64,000 nucleotides of DNA from Flavobacterium frigoritolerans (lineage in GTDB: Bacteria; Bacteroidota; Bacteroidia; Flavobacteriales; Flavobacteriaceae). Where the stretch lies: NCBI RefSeq assembly GCF_025847275.1, contig NZ_JAOZEV010000004.1, forward strand, positions 186,001 through 250,000. Direction: 5' to 3'. The notes under the pieces were generated by a model. It did no database searches and had not been told where the DNA came from. It saw nothing but the letters and a program-made list of their open reading frames with translations. The position numbers and the translations under genes were made by a program. Below are positions 1-8,587 of this stretch, piece after piece (the first letter of the stretch is position 1; every line of letters begins with the position of its first letter).

Positions 1-260
1 GAATTATCTATTGCACTTTCGGTTCCTACATAAATTCGGCTTATTTCATTTAGGTTTATTTGATTTTCGGTAATTAGTTTTGTTAGCGCATTTGCACCAA
101 AAACTACTGTATCTTGATAAGTATCTGGAAGGGTCATTTTGATTAAACCCAAGCCTTTTTCTAATTTTTCGGGTTCGATATTTCTGGCTGTAGCCAAAGT
201 TTTTATGGGCAAATGTATGTTGGCTACATCAAAAGAAATAGCATCAATTCCTGTTTTCAT
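1..260 (-). CDS. mvaS: Hydroxymethylglutaryl-CoA synthase, N-terminal part (runs off the window)
   Basis: The minus strand from 260 reads MKTGIDAISFDVANIHLPIK and stays open to the window edge, about 86 codons. The order GIDAISF, an N-terminal 'EKLEKGLG' stretch, 'DTVVFGANA' and 'IYVGTESAID' matches the start of bacterial HMG-CoA synthases. These thiolase-fold enzymes condense acetyl-CoA with acetoacetyl-CoA in the mevalonate route to isoprenoids. The catalytic Cys and His lie beyond the window, so activity cannot be judged. It is divergent from sdhC, with 318 bases between the two starts. A related HMG-CoA-synthase-like enzyme of another pathway is possible but less likely. Confidence 0.82.
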   Translation of the reverse strand, partial: MKTGIDAISFDVANIHLPIKTLATARNIEPEKLEKGLGLIKMTLPDTYQDTVVFGANALTKLITENQINLNEISRIYVGTESAIDN

Positions 261-515
261 TCTGGTTTTTTTGAGGCGATAAAGGTAAAATTAAGCTTTC
301 AGACTTTGGTTATTTTAAATAGATAAAATTCGGGTTTAGGACACTTTTGAGGAAAATAAATTAAAAAGCTGAAAAAAATAGCAATTTGGTAATTACATAA
401 AAAGCAAGAATTATGTATGTCGAAATTCTTTTGAAACTTATTTTGTTGTTTTTAAATTAATTGCAAAGAAGTCTGCGAAAACTCTTTAAACTCATTATAA
501 ATAAGAGCGAAATGG

Positions 516-546
516 TTGTAGTTCATTAGTATTTAAGTTATTTTTG
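516..546 (+). promoter_or_regulatory. Bacteroidota-type promoter of sdhCAB
   Basis: TTG at 516-518 and TATTTTTG at 539-546 are separated by 20 bases. This matches the -33 TTG / -7 TAnnTTTG consensus of Bacteroidota housekeeping promoters. Transcription should start near 552, giving a leader of roughly 25 bases before the sdhC ATG. The rest of 261-578 is AT-rich with nothing else recognisable. Confidence 0.65.
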
Positions 547-578
547 TATAATTTTTTAAAACAAACTATTAAACACTT

Positions 579-1244
579 ATGGCACAATCTGCACTATTGA
601 ATGCTTCCATCTTAAAGAAAGTGGCTATGGCTCTTTCGGGAATATTCTTAATCACGTTTTTAGCGCTGCATGTTTCTTTAAATTTTATTTCTATAATTAG
701 TGAAGAGGTTTTTAATCAGGCTTCTCACTTTATGGGGTATAATCCGCTGATTCAATATGTAATGCAGCCAGTTTTGGCAATCGGAGTAATTTTCCATTTT
801 GTAATGGGATTTATACTGACTCTTCAAAATAGCGCTGCAAGACCAATTGCTTATGCAAAATACAATGGAGCAGCAAATGCTTCTTGGACTTCTAGAAATA
901 TGATTATTTCTGGATTGGTTATTTTGGCATTCTTAGGATTACATTTTTATGATTTTTGGATTCCAGAGGTCGCATACAAATATGTAGCAGGTACTGCACC
1001 CGACGCTACAAGATATTACGGAGAATTGGTTCATAAGTTTCATGACCCAATCCGTACAGGATTATATTGTATTTCTTTTGTGTTATTAGGATTTCACCTA
1101 TGGCACGGATTCAGTTCTTCTCTTCAATCTATGGGAATGAACAACAAGTACTCTAGATCTTTAAGTAGATTCGGTTATGGATTTGCGGTAGTAGTACCAG
1201 CACTTTTCGTGATAATCGCATTATTTCATCATTTCAATAATTAA
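579..1244 (+). CDS. sdhC: Succinate dehydrogenase cytochrome b subunit
   Basis: This 221-residue protein is the single membrane anchor of the b558 type (diheme, five helices), as in Bacteroidota and Bacillus. Hydrophobic segments are visible near residues 15-38, 60-82, 108-128, 160-180 and 200-220. Histidines in or beside them (LALHVSL, VIFHFVMGF, LGLHFYDF, GFHLWHG) are candidate haem ligands. It anchors SdhA and SdhB to the inner membrane and passes electrons to menaquinone. It is first in sdhCAB, 11 bases before sdhA, and has a well-placed promoter at 516-546. Confidence 0.93.
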   Translation: MAQSALLNASILKKVAMALSGIFLITFLALHVSLNFISIISEEVFNQASHFMGYNPLIQYVMQPVLAIGVIFHFVMGFILTLQNSAARPIAYAKYNGAANASWTSRNMIISGLVILAFLGLHFYDFWIPEVAYKYVAGTAPDATRYYGELVHKFHDPIRTGLYCISFVLLGFHLWHGFSSSLQSMGMNNKYSRSLSRFGYGFAVVVPALFVIIALFHHFNN

Positions 1245-1255
1245 TATAAATTATA

Positions 1256-3256
1256 ATGGCATTAGATTCAAAAATTCCACACGGCCCAATATCGGACAAA
1301 TGGACAGATTATAAAGATCATATTAATTTAGTAAACCCTGCTAACAAACGTAACTTAGATGTTATTGTTGTTGGAACTGGTTTAGCCGGAGGTTCTGCAG
1401 CAGCGACTCTTGCTGAATTAGGGTATAACGTAAAAGCATTTTGTTTTCAGGATTCACCACGTCGTGCGCACTCAATTGCAGCACAAGGGGGAATTAATGC
1501 AGCAAAAAACTATCAAGGAGATGGAGATTCAGTTTTCCGTTTGTTTTATGATACAGTAAAAGGGGGTGACTACCGTGCGCGTGAAGCAAACGTTCATCGT
1601 CTTGCTGAAGTTTCGGCTAATATTATCGACCAATGTGTGGCTCAAGGAGTTCCATTGGCTCGTGAATATGGTGGTCTATTGGATAATCGTTCTTTTGGAG
1701 GAACTTTGGTTTCTAGAACTTTTTATGCAAAAGGACAAACCGGACAACAATTATTATTAGGAGCATATTCTGCAATGAACCGTCAAATCGGTCGTGGAAA
1801 AATCAAAATGTATAACCGTCACGAAATGCTAGATTTAGTTATTGTGAACGGTAAAGCAAGAGGTATTATTGCTCGTAACTTAATTACAGGAGAAATCGAA
1901 AGACATTCAGCTCATGCTGTTGTTATTGGTTCAGGTGGTTACGGAAACGTATTCTTCTTGTCGACAAATGCGATGGGAAGTAATGCTACTGCAGCTTGGA
2001 AAATTCACAAAAAAGGAGCGTTTTTTGCAAACCCTTGTTACACACAAATTCACCCAACATGTATTCCAGTTTCTGGAGATCACCAGTCAAAATTGACTTT
2101 GATGTCTGAATCTTTACGTAATGATGGTCGTATTTGGGTGCCTGCAAAATTAGAAGATGCAAAAGCGATCCGTGAAGGAAAGAAAAAACCAACAGATTTA
2201 TCTGAAGAAGAAAGAGATTATTACTTAGAAAGAAGATATCCTTCATTTGGAAATTTAGTTCCTCGTGACGTTGCATCTCGTGCTGCTAAAGAGCGTTGTG
2301 ATGCAGGTTTTGGAGTAAATAAAACAGGTGAAGCAGTTTACCTTGATTTTGCTGCAGCAATACAGCGTTATGGTAAAGAACAAGCTTATATTAAAGGTTT
2401 GGATGCCAACGATAAGAATCTAGTTATTAAATTAGGTACTGAAGTTGTAGAAAATAAATACGGAAACTTATTCCAAATGTATTTAAAAATCGTTGATGAA
2501 AATCCATACGTAACACCAATGATGATTTATCCTGCAGTTCACTACACAATGGGTGGAACTTGGGTTGATTATAATTTAATGACTACAATTCCAGGATGTT
2601 TCTCTATCGGTGAGTCTAACTTCTCTGATCACGGAGCAAACAGATTGGGAGCTTCTGCATTAATGCAAGGTTTAGCAGATGGATATTTTGTATTACCATA
2701 CACTATCGGAGATTATTTATCACCAGATATTAAGATGGGAGAAATTTCTACAGACTTACCAGAATTCGTAGAAGCTGAGAAAGCTGTAAAAGACCAGATC
2801 GAAAAATTCCTTAACAATAACGGTACACATTCTGTTGACCATTTCCATAAGAAATTAGGGAAAATTATGTGGGACAAAGTTGGTATGGCTCGTAATGCTA
2901 AAGGATTAAATGAAGCTATTGTAGAAATTGCCGCTTTACGTGAAGAATTTTACAGAGATGTAAAAGTACCAGGAAAAGCGAATGAGTTTAATCAAGAATT
3001 AGAGAAAGCGACACGTGTTGCCGATTTCTTGGAGCTAGGTGAATTGTTTGCGAAAGATGCTTTACACAGAAATGAATCTTGTGGAGGTCACTTCCGTGAA
3101 GAATACCAATCTGCAGATGGAGAAGCACAACGTGATGATGAAAACTTTGCTTATGTAGCAGCTTGGGAGTACAAAGGGAAACCTAGCGATGCAGTATTGC
3201 ATAAAGAAGAATTAGTTTTCGATAATATTAAATTGGTAACTCGTAGTTATAAATAG
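1256..3256 (+). CDS. sdhA: Succinate dehydrogenase / fumarate reductase flavoprotein subunit
   Basis: This 666-residue subunit oxidises succinate to fumarate on covalently bound FAD. The Rossmann motif [12 protein letters not shown] lies near residue 38, and [12 protein letters not shown] near 72 carries the histidine that binds FAD. The HPT segment after '[10 protein letters not shown]' and the late '[11 protein letters not shown]' are flavoprotein active-site or capping-domain signatures. The length is normal for the menaquinone-type (B-type) enzyme. It follows sdhC by 11 bases and is separated from sdhB by a 92-base repeat-containing spacer, unusual inside a three-gene operon. Confidence 0.96.
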   Translation: MALDSKIPHGPISDKWTDYKDHINLVNPANKRNLDVIVVGTGLAGGSAAATLAELGYNVKAFCFQDSPRRAHSIAAQGGINAAKNYQGDGDSVFRLFYDTVKGGDYRAREANVHRLAEVSANIIDQCVAQGVPLAREYGGLLDNRSFGGTLVSRTFYAKGQTGQQLLLGAYSAMNRQIGRGKIKMYNRHEMLDLVIVNGKARGIIARNLITGEIERHSAHAVVIGSGGYGNVFFLSTNAMGSNATAAWKIHKKGAFFANPCYTQIHPTCIPVSGDHQSKLTLMSESLRNDGRIWVPAKLEDAKAIREGKKKPTDLSEEERDYYLERRYPSFGNLVPRDVASRAAKERCDAGFGVNKTGEAVYLDFAAAIQRYGKEQAYIKGLDANDKNLVIKLGTEVVENKYGNLFQMYLKIVDENPYVTPMMIYPAVHYTMGGTWVDYNLMTTIPGCFSIGESNFSDHGANRLGASALMQGLADGYFVLPYTIGDYLSPDIKMGEISTDLPEFVEAEKAVKDQIEKFLNNNGTHSVDHFHKKLGKIMWDKVGMARNAKGLNEAIVEIAALREEFYRDVKVPGKANEFNQELEKATRVADFLELGELFAKDALHRNESCGGHFREEYQSADGEAQRDDENFAYVAAWEYKGKPSDAVLHKEELVFDNIKLVTRSYK

Positions 3257-3348
3257 CAATTAGTTAAAAGACAAAAGTCTCAAAGTTAAATGACTGAATG
3301 TTAATTGACTTTCGACTTTCGACTTTATGACTTTCAAACTAAAAAAGT
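3257..3348. repeat. Iterated-word inverted repeat between sdhA and sdhB
   Basis: The right half (about 3308-3342) repeats GACTTTC at 7-8 base steps. The left half (about 3268-3295) carries the complementary words AAAGAC, AAAAGTC and TCAAAG. A transcript would fold into an imperfect hairpin between the two coding regions. No promoter or terminator T-tract is obvious, so the operon is probably read through. It is one of several loci in this window with the same architecture. Confidence 0.6.
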
Positions 3349-4095
3349 ATGAAACTTACATTAAAAATATGGCGTCAGAAAAACGCTGAAGATAAAGGAG
3401 CAATCGTAGATTACCCAATCGACGGTATTGAACCAGATATGTCTTTCCTTGAAATGCTAGATGTTCTTAACGAGCAATTAATAAATAAAGGAGAAGAGCC
3501 AGTTGCATTTGATCACGATTGTCGCGAAGGAATTTGCGGAATGTGTTCATTATTTATTAACGGTGAGGCGCATGGACCAGATAGAGGTGTAACAACTTGT
3601 CAATTGCACATGCGTATGTTTAAAGATGGAGATACGATTTTTATCGAGCCATTTAGAGCAAAAGCTTTCCCTGTAATTAAGGATTTAGTTGTTGACAGAA
3701 GTTCTTTTGATAGAATTCAACATGCAGGAGGATTTATCTCTGTAAATACTTCAGGAAATACAATTGATGCAAATACAATTCCGATTAACAAACACGATGC
3801 AGATATGGCTTTTGATGCAGCTACATGTATTGGTTGTGGAGCTTGTGTTGCAACTTGTAAAAACTCATCAGCAATGTTATTCGTTTCTGCTAAAGTATCT
3901 CAATATGCTTTGTTGCCACAAGGTCGTATCGAAGCTACAGATCGTGTTTTAAACATGGTTCATCAAATGGATGCTGAAGGTTTTGGTAACTGTACCAATA
4001 CTGGAGCTTGTGAAGTAGAATGTCCTAAAGGAATTTCTCTTGAAAATATTGCACGTATGAACCGTGAGTATTTATCTGCAAGTTTAAAAGGATAA
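3349..4095 (+). CDS. sdhB: Succinate dehydrogenase / fumarate reductase iron-sulfur subunit
   Basis: The 248-residue subunit carries electrons from SdhA to SdhC. The N-terminal ferredoxin domain has the [2Fe-2S] pattern [10 protein letters not shown] followed by a later Cys in TTCQLH. The C-terminal half has [11 protein letters not shown] and [14 protein letters not shown] for the [4Fe-4S] and [3Fe-4S] clusters. Length and motif order match the menaquinone-linked SdhB/FrdB group. It is the last gene of sdhCAB and is followed by a strong terminator hairpin at 4125-4158. Confidence 0.96.
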   Translation: MKLTLKIWRQKNAEDKGAIVDYPIDGIEPDMSFLEMLDVLNEQLINKGEEPVAFDHDCREGICGMCSLFINGEAHGPDRGVTTCQLHMRMFKDGDTIFIEPFRAKAFPVIKDLVVDRSSFDRIQHAGGFISVNTSGNTIDANTIPINKHDADMAFDAATCIGCGACVATCKNSSAMLFVSAKVSQYALLPQGRIEATDRVLNMVHQMDAEGFGNCTNTGACEVECPKGISLENIARMNREYLSASLKG

Positions 4096-4124
4096 TCTGA
4101 AATAAAATTCAATTTAGTTTTTAT

Positions 4125-4158
4125 AAAAAACGCATCCATTAGATTGGATGCGTTTTTT
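4125..4158. terminator. Intrinsic terminator after sdhB, probably bidirectional
   Basis: CGCATCCA (4131-4138) pairs with TGGATGCG (4145-4152) around a six-base loop. The stem is flanked by A6 and T6, so it can end sdhCAB on the plus strand and the GH20 gene on the minus strand. Confidence 0.85.
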
Positions 4159-4221
4159 TGTTTATAATAAACATTTAAGTTTTAAGTTCTCTAAATTAAT
4201 CTTAATGTTGCTCTTGAATTG

Positions 4222-6525
4222 CTATTCGTAATACAATTGCGAAGCGCTTATTTCTTGTTTTTCTTTGCCTTCTTGTCGGATAAAGCACTGTAAGGTTGAG
4301 CTTCCCGATGCGTCAAAATAACTAATGTTTATTTTATGAAATCCTTTTTCGAGTTTTGCTGCTCCGAAAGCCTCATTAATCCAATGTCTTCCGTCGTTAT
4401 CAACAATAAGTTGGTTATCGATAAATAATTTGGCTCCGTCATCTACAATAGTAGAAAATTCATATTGTGCTGTTTCGGGAATGTAAATATACCCTTCAAA
4501 CTTTAAGCCCATATATAGGTTCTCCTTTGATTTGTATTTCTTCATTTCTATTACGCCTTCATGTATTCCGGATTTTACAAATTTTATGGTGTCGAGTTCA
4601 AGTGTTTGTTGCACAAGTTTATTTGTATAAGAATATTTTAAGCCATTTTTTGTTGGTTTAAGCGTTAGTGCAGGTTGGGTTTCTGAATTTTTAACAGAAA
4701 TTGTGGTAATAGAACTTCTTCTTCCACTTGGGCTTATCTGGACTACTTTTATATTTCTAAATTCTCCTTTTGGGATGTAAACAGTAACAGGTTTTTTGTA
4801 ATTGCTGGCAGTTTCATCTGGATTGTAACCGTCGATGGTATAGAAAATTTGTCCATTTTTAATTGTGGGTTGCATCTCCAGTATATATTTGGAAGCTATA
4901 ACTGCGGTATCTTGAATTCCAAACGGAGCAGGGACTTTGTATAGTCTTTTTTGAGATTCTAATTTTTCTATATGATGCGGAAATCTTTTTAGCATTAAAT
5001 TAGGGTAATTTTTATTCTTTGTTTCTGTCCAAGCGATTTCTGCAAACGGAAACAATCGAGGATAAAGCATATAGTTGAGCTTTGCTGGGCTTGTTATGTA
5101 TTCTGACCAGATATTAGCCTGAACGCCATAGATGTATTTTTGTTGTTCTATGGTTAAACTATCTACTGGAGTTGGGTTGTAGTTATATACTTCGTGTACA
5201 GTGGTTAAACGCCCAACGGATAGTGGTTCTTGCAATGAATATCCTTGATTATGATCGAAATAAACATAATCTTCAGGTGTCATAATTACTTTATGCTTTT
5301 CTTTAGCAGCTGCAATACCGCCAGATTCTCCTCTCCACGACATTACTGTGGCATTAGGCGCAAGGCCTCCTTCTAGAATTTCATCCCATCCAAAAATCTG
5401 TCTCCCATTTGCGTTAAGATATTTTTCCATGCGTTTTATAAAATAACTTTGTAACTCATGCTCATTTTTTAATCCTAGTTCTTTTATTCTTCTTTGGCAA
5501 TTCGGACATTTTTCCCATCTTGATTTTGGGCATTCGTCTCCGCCAATATGGATGTATTCGCTAGGGAAAAGTGCCATTACTTCTTTTAAAACATCTTCAA
5601 GGAAAGTAAATGTTTCTTCTTTGCCTGCGCAAAATACATCTTCAAAAACTCCCCAAGATTCAATTACTTTTAGGTCTGATGAAGAGAAACAGGCTAAATT
5701 TGGATAAGCAGCCACGGCAGCAGATGCATGTCCTGGCATTTCAATTTCTGGAATGATGTTTATAAAATGTTCTTCGGCAAATTTTACAACATCTTTAATT
5801 TCTTCTTGTGTATAATAGCCTTCGTAGGGAATATTGTCAAAAAATCTTGGAAATCTTTCGAACTTATTTCCAACAAGGGTTTGTGCTCTTTTTGATCCAA
5901 TTTCGGTTAGCTTCGGGTATTTTTTTATTTCAATTCTCCAGCCTTGATCATCGGTTAAATGCCAATGAAAGTTGTTTAGTTTGTAATATGACATTTGGGC
6001 AATGAAATCCTTAATAACTGCTGTTGAAAAAAAGTGACGACAAACATCAAGATGTAAACCTCTGTATTGATATCGGGGTTGATCTATGATTTCAACGGTT
6101 GGTAGTTTTATCTGAGAATTAACGGTTGAATTATTTGGTAGGAGCTGCAGTAAACTTTGTACAGCATAAAATAAACCTTGTTCTTGACCCGTAACAAAAA
6201 TCCCTTTCGGAGTAATATTTATTTTATAGGCTTCTTTGTTTGTTTTTGTTGAAGCTGGTTCAGTTGTAAATTGAACTAGAATGTCTGCTTTCTTTTTTGG
6301 AGCGTTTTTGTTTATAACAGATTCAAAAATCTGAGCTGTTTTAAGTTCTTTAGGAGTGTATTTGTTGTTCTTAAAAACAATTTTTATTTGTCCTTTTATA
6401 GTGATGCTGTCACCAGTTTCTTTGTAGGAATTTGGCGCCGGGATAATGGTAGTATTGTTTAAAGTCTCTTGGGCATTGCCTAAAAAGCAACATAGTATTA
6501 AAATAAATAAGAGTTTTTTTTTCAT
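4222..6525 (-). CDS. Secreted beta-N-acetylhexosaminidase (GH20) with C-terminal PA14-like domain
   Basis: The protein has about 767 residues from the chosen start MKKKLLFIL; an upstream in-frame ATG at 6552 would add nine residues before the signal peptide. Order: signal peptide (1-20), GH20b-like domain (about 25-150), GH20 barrel with GLHLDVCRHF, WHLTDDQGWR, EIEMPGHA and HIGGDECP (the Asp-Glu catalytic pair), a chitobiase C-terminal-like region, then a PA14-like segment (EGYIYIPETAQYEF, DDGAKLFIDN). GH20 enzymes remove non-reducing GlcNAc or GalNAc by substrate-assisted catalysis. It is divergent from the DeoR regulator, and its promoter carries the 13-base motif shared with both susC promoters. 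That suggests it belongs to the island's regulon. The polymer it attacks is not known. Confidence 0.93.
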   Translation of the reverse strand: MKKKLLFILILCCFLGNAQETLNNTTIIPAPNSYKETGDSITIKGQIKIVFKNNKYTPKELKTAQIFESVINKNAPKKKADILVQFTTEPASTKTNKEAYKINITPKGIFVTGQEQGLFYAVQSLLQLLPNNSTVNSQIKLPTVEIIDQPRYQYRGLHLDVCRHFFSTAVIKDFIAQMSYYKLNNFHWHLTDDQGWRIEIKKYPKLTEIGSKRAQTLVGNKFERFPRFFDNIPYEGYYTQEEIKDVVKFAEEHFINIIPEIEMPGHASAAVAAYPNLACFSSSDLKVIESWGVFEDVFCAGKEETFTFLEDVLKEVMALFPSEYIHIGGDECPKSRWEKCPNCQRRIKELGLKNEHELQSYFIKRMEKYLNANGRQIFGWDEILEGGLAPNATVMSWRGESGGIAAAKEKHKVIMTPEDYVYFDHNQGYSLQEPLSVGRLTTVHEVYNYNPTPVDSLTIEQQKYIYGVQANIWSEYITSPAKLNYMLYPRLFPFAEIAWTETKNKNYPNLMLKRFPHHIEKLESQKRLYKVPAPFGIQDTAVIASKYILEMQPTIKNGQIFYTIDGYNPDETASNYKKPVTVYIPKGEFRNIKVVQISPSGRRSSITTISVKNSETQPALTLKPTKNGLKYSYTNKLVQQTLELDTIKFVKSGIHEGVIEMKKYKSKENLYMGLKFEGYIYIPETAQYEFSTIVDDGAKLFIDNQLIVDNDGRHWINEAFGAAKLEKGFHKINISYFDASGSSTLQCFIRQEGKEKQEISASQLYYE

Positions 6526-6549
6526 GTTTGGGTTTTGATTGGTTAAAAA

Positions 6550-6600
6550 CAAATTTAAAGTTTATAATAGTATGAGTTGTTTTTTGTGCAAAAAAATTGC
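6550..6600 (-). promoter_or_regulatory. GH20 promoter with upstream regulon motif
   Basis: The plus-strand CAAATTTA at 6550-6557 is TAAATTTG on the coding strand, a perfect -7 box 25 bases before the GH20 ATG. GCAAAAAAATTGC at 6588-6600 (GCAATTTTTTTGC on the coding strand) begins 31 bases upstream of the box. This is the same distance as in the 23,838 susC promoter and one mismatch from the motif found there. No good -33 TTG is present, which fits an activated promoter. Confidence 0.55.
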
Positions 6601-6676
6601 ATTATGTGTTTTTGTGTTTAATGTGTTGTTAATGATAATGTTGTGTTATTTGTTTGCTCTATTTTTATTTTAGTTA

Positions 6677-6707
6677 GCAATATTATTGCATTATTTGCTT
6701 ATTTTTG
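6677..6707 (+). promoter_or_regulatory. Promoter and probable autoregulatory operator of the DeoR gene
   Basis: GCAATATTATTGC at 6677-6689 is a perfect 13-base palindrome. It lies ten bases upstream of TATTTTTG (6700-6707), a perfect -7 box, so a bound protein would block RNA polymerase. Transcription would start near 6713, only about 14 bases before the ATG at 6727. This rules against the longer reading frame that begins at 6643. Confidence 0.6.
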
Positions 6708-6726
6708 TTCTAATAAAAAGAATCTT

Positions 6727-7500
6727 ATGAATGATAATGAATTGGTGAATTACACCAAGGAAGAAAGAAAAGCTCATATTTTAAAAGAGATTAATTTGCA
6801 TACCCGAGTGAGTTTTGATACTCTTTCAAATCAGTTGTTTGTTTCAGAAGATACCATACGAAGAGATATAAATGAACTTGAATCGGAGTCATTATTGATA
6901 AAAGTAAAGGGTGGAGCAATGACAAAGGCTTATCACCATTCGTCGGTTAGTCAAACTTATGCGGGTGAGGCTAAACAAATAATTGGAAAAAAAACTGTTG
7001 GATTGCTTCATGACGGGATGGTTTTACTTCTTGGTGGAGGAACTACGATTAGGGAGTTTATCCGGTTAATTCCAAATGATTTAAATCTTACAATTTTTAC
7101 TGTAACTGTTTTGTCTGCAGTTGAGCTTTTGGATAAACCCAATGTCAAAGCTATAATGATTGGAGGAAGTATTTCTCCTTATAGTCAAATGTGTGTCAGT
7201 GGTGATGTATATCATCAGTTATCAAGTATTAAAGTTGATTTATTAATTCTAGGTACAAATGCTTTAGATATCGAGGGTGGTTTTTCAGATTCAGATTGGG
7301 ATACTGTTCAAGTAAAGAAAGCAATGATTCAATCTGCTCGAAAAACTGCTATACTTACTATATCCGAAAAATTGGATACTGTACTTAAGATGAAAATTGC
7401 CAGCCTATCCGAAGTTGATTTTGTAATTACTGAGGTTGATCCAGATCATGAAAAACTTCAATCGTATAAGCAGGCAGTTCCAAGTTTGACATTTGTTTAA
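6727..7500 (+). CDS. DeoR-family transcriptional regulator
   Basis: From ATG 6727 the protein has 257 residues; an upstream frame from 6643 encodes a hydrophobic stretch and lies before the promoter, so it is not used. The N-terminal helix-turn-helix reads 'HTRVSFDTLSNQLFVSEDTIRRDINELE', with the DeoR signature TIRRDINELE. The C-terminal DeoR-C sensor domain has GGGTTIREF and GGSISPYS. Such regulators usually bind a phosphorylated sugar intermediate; KDPG or a similar compound is a reasonable guess. It is convergent with the dipeptidase-like gene and shares a four-base TTAA containing both stop codons. It probably controls the whole island through the GCAATATTnTTGC sites. Confidence 0.92.
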   Translation: MNDNELVNYTKEERKAHILKEINLHTRVSFDTLSNQLFVSEDTIRRDINELESESLLIKVKGGAMTKAYHHSSVSQTYAGEAKQIIGKKTVGLLHDGMVLLLGGGTTIREFIRLIPNDLNLTIFTVTVLSAVELLDKPNVKAIMIGGSISPYSQMCVSGDVYHQLSSIKVDLLILGTNALDIEGGFSDSDWDTVQVKKAMIQSARKTAILTISEKLDTVLKMKIASLSEVDFVITEVDPDHEKLQSYKQAVPSLTFV

Positions 7501-8567
7501 TGCCAATTTTTCATTAAGAAGTTTATCCAATTTTGATGGAATATTTTTTTTAAATCTTCCTCAGAGTAACCATGGCTTCTAAAGACGAAAACTAATTTTT
7601 GTAAATCTGCTATGGTGTCTAAATCATATGGCGTTTGTTCTGTTCCAAATGCACCATCGAGATCTGAACCTATGCCAATGTGATTTGCATTTCCTGCTAA
7701 CTGGCATATGTGATCCATATGCTTAAAAACAGTTTCTAAGTTGCATTGCATATCAATTGGGGTAGAAACGCCTCTTTGCCAATTGGAAACTAACATCCAG
7801 GCATCTAAGGCGCCTCCTATTATTGATCCCCTATTGATAAGTTCTTTAATTTGATCATCGCTATATTGTCTGTTATGATTTACTAAGCTTCTGCAATTAT
7901 TATGACTTGCCCAAATTGGACCGCTAAAATTTTCTAATGCTTGCCAAAATGCATCATCACATAAATGAGTTGCATCCAGGATAATATTTAAGCGTTCCAT
8001 TTCTTTAAGTAATTCGATTCCTTTTGCTCCCATTTTTCCGGTTGAATCGGTTCCGTTGGCATAACGGCCTGGTCCATAATGTGCTGGTCCGATAGCTCTT
8101 AATCCATAGTTGTATGCTTTTTCGACATATGATATATCAATAATTGAATCTGCACCTTCTAAACTTAAGATGTATCCAATAGGTTTTTTATCATTTGGCG
8201 TGCCATCGTTCCACAATTCAATTTGTTTTTGAAGGGATTTCTTATCGGTTATTGCAACCATTTCGCCTTCTTCTTCCATGCATTTGTACCATGCAACTTG
8301 CGCCTGAGTTTGTGCCCAAGCTTGTTGTGGAGAGTTCCAGCCCGGAATTACACTGTCTGGTTTTACAAATCGTGCTATTTGAGTTGCTACCACAATACCA
8401 ATGTTTCCTTTTCTTAAATCAGGAAACGATACAGTAGCTTTTTCTCTATCAGGTTTGTCATTCATTCCTTTTTCTAAATGGCGTAAGGTGGTTACATCAT
8501 TTCTTAAATCTCTGTTCCATTCCATAGCATTCATGCTTAGGTCTAGGTGTGCATCAAATATGAACAT
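7497..8567 (-). CDS. M19 (renal dipeptidase-like) metallohydrolase, cytoplasmic
   Basis: The 356-residue protein starts directly with MFIFDAHLDL and has no signal peptide. Metal-ligand positions of the family are present: HLD near residue 7, Glu in LEGAD, His in DATHLC, His in ASHNNC, and Asp in GSDLDG. M19 enzymes hydrolyse dipeptides, often with a D-residue, and some act on other N-acyl amino acids. It is the last gene of the minus-strand catabolic run, 20 bases after the PLP enzyme. Given its neighbours it may remove the N-acyl group from an imported amino-sugar acid such as N-acetyl-D-glucosaminate; that is inference. A D-aminoacyl dipeptidase is the plain alternative. Confidence 0.85.
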   Translation of the reverse strand: MFIFDAHLDLSMNAMEWNRDLRNDVTTLRHLEKGMNDKPDREKATVSFPDLRKGNIGIVVATQIARFVKPDSVIPGWNSPQQAWAQTQAQVAWYKCMEEEGEMVAITDKKSLQKQIELWNDGTPNDKKPIGYILSLEGADSIIDISYVEKAYNYGLRAIGPAHYGPGRYANGTDSTGKMGAKGIELLKEMERLNIILDATHLCDDAFWQALENFSGPIWASHNNCRSLVNHNRQYSDDQIKELINRGSIIGGALDAWMLVSNWQRGVSTPIDMQCNLETVFKHMDHICQLAGNANHIGIGSDLDGAFGTEQTPYDLDTIADLQKLVFVFRSHGYSEEDLKKIFHQNWINFLMKNWH

Positions 8568-8587
8568 AGCGTTGCAGTGTTTTATTT

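Noticed and set aside
6643..6726. N-terminal membrane helix on the DeoR regulator
   Set aside because: The hydrophobic extension comes from reading through the intergenic promoter region. The -7 box at 6700-6707 and the ATG at 6727 place the real start downstream.
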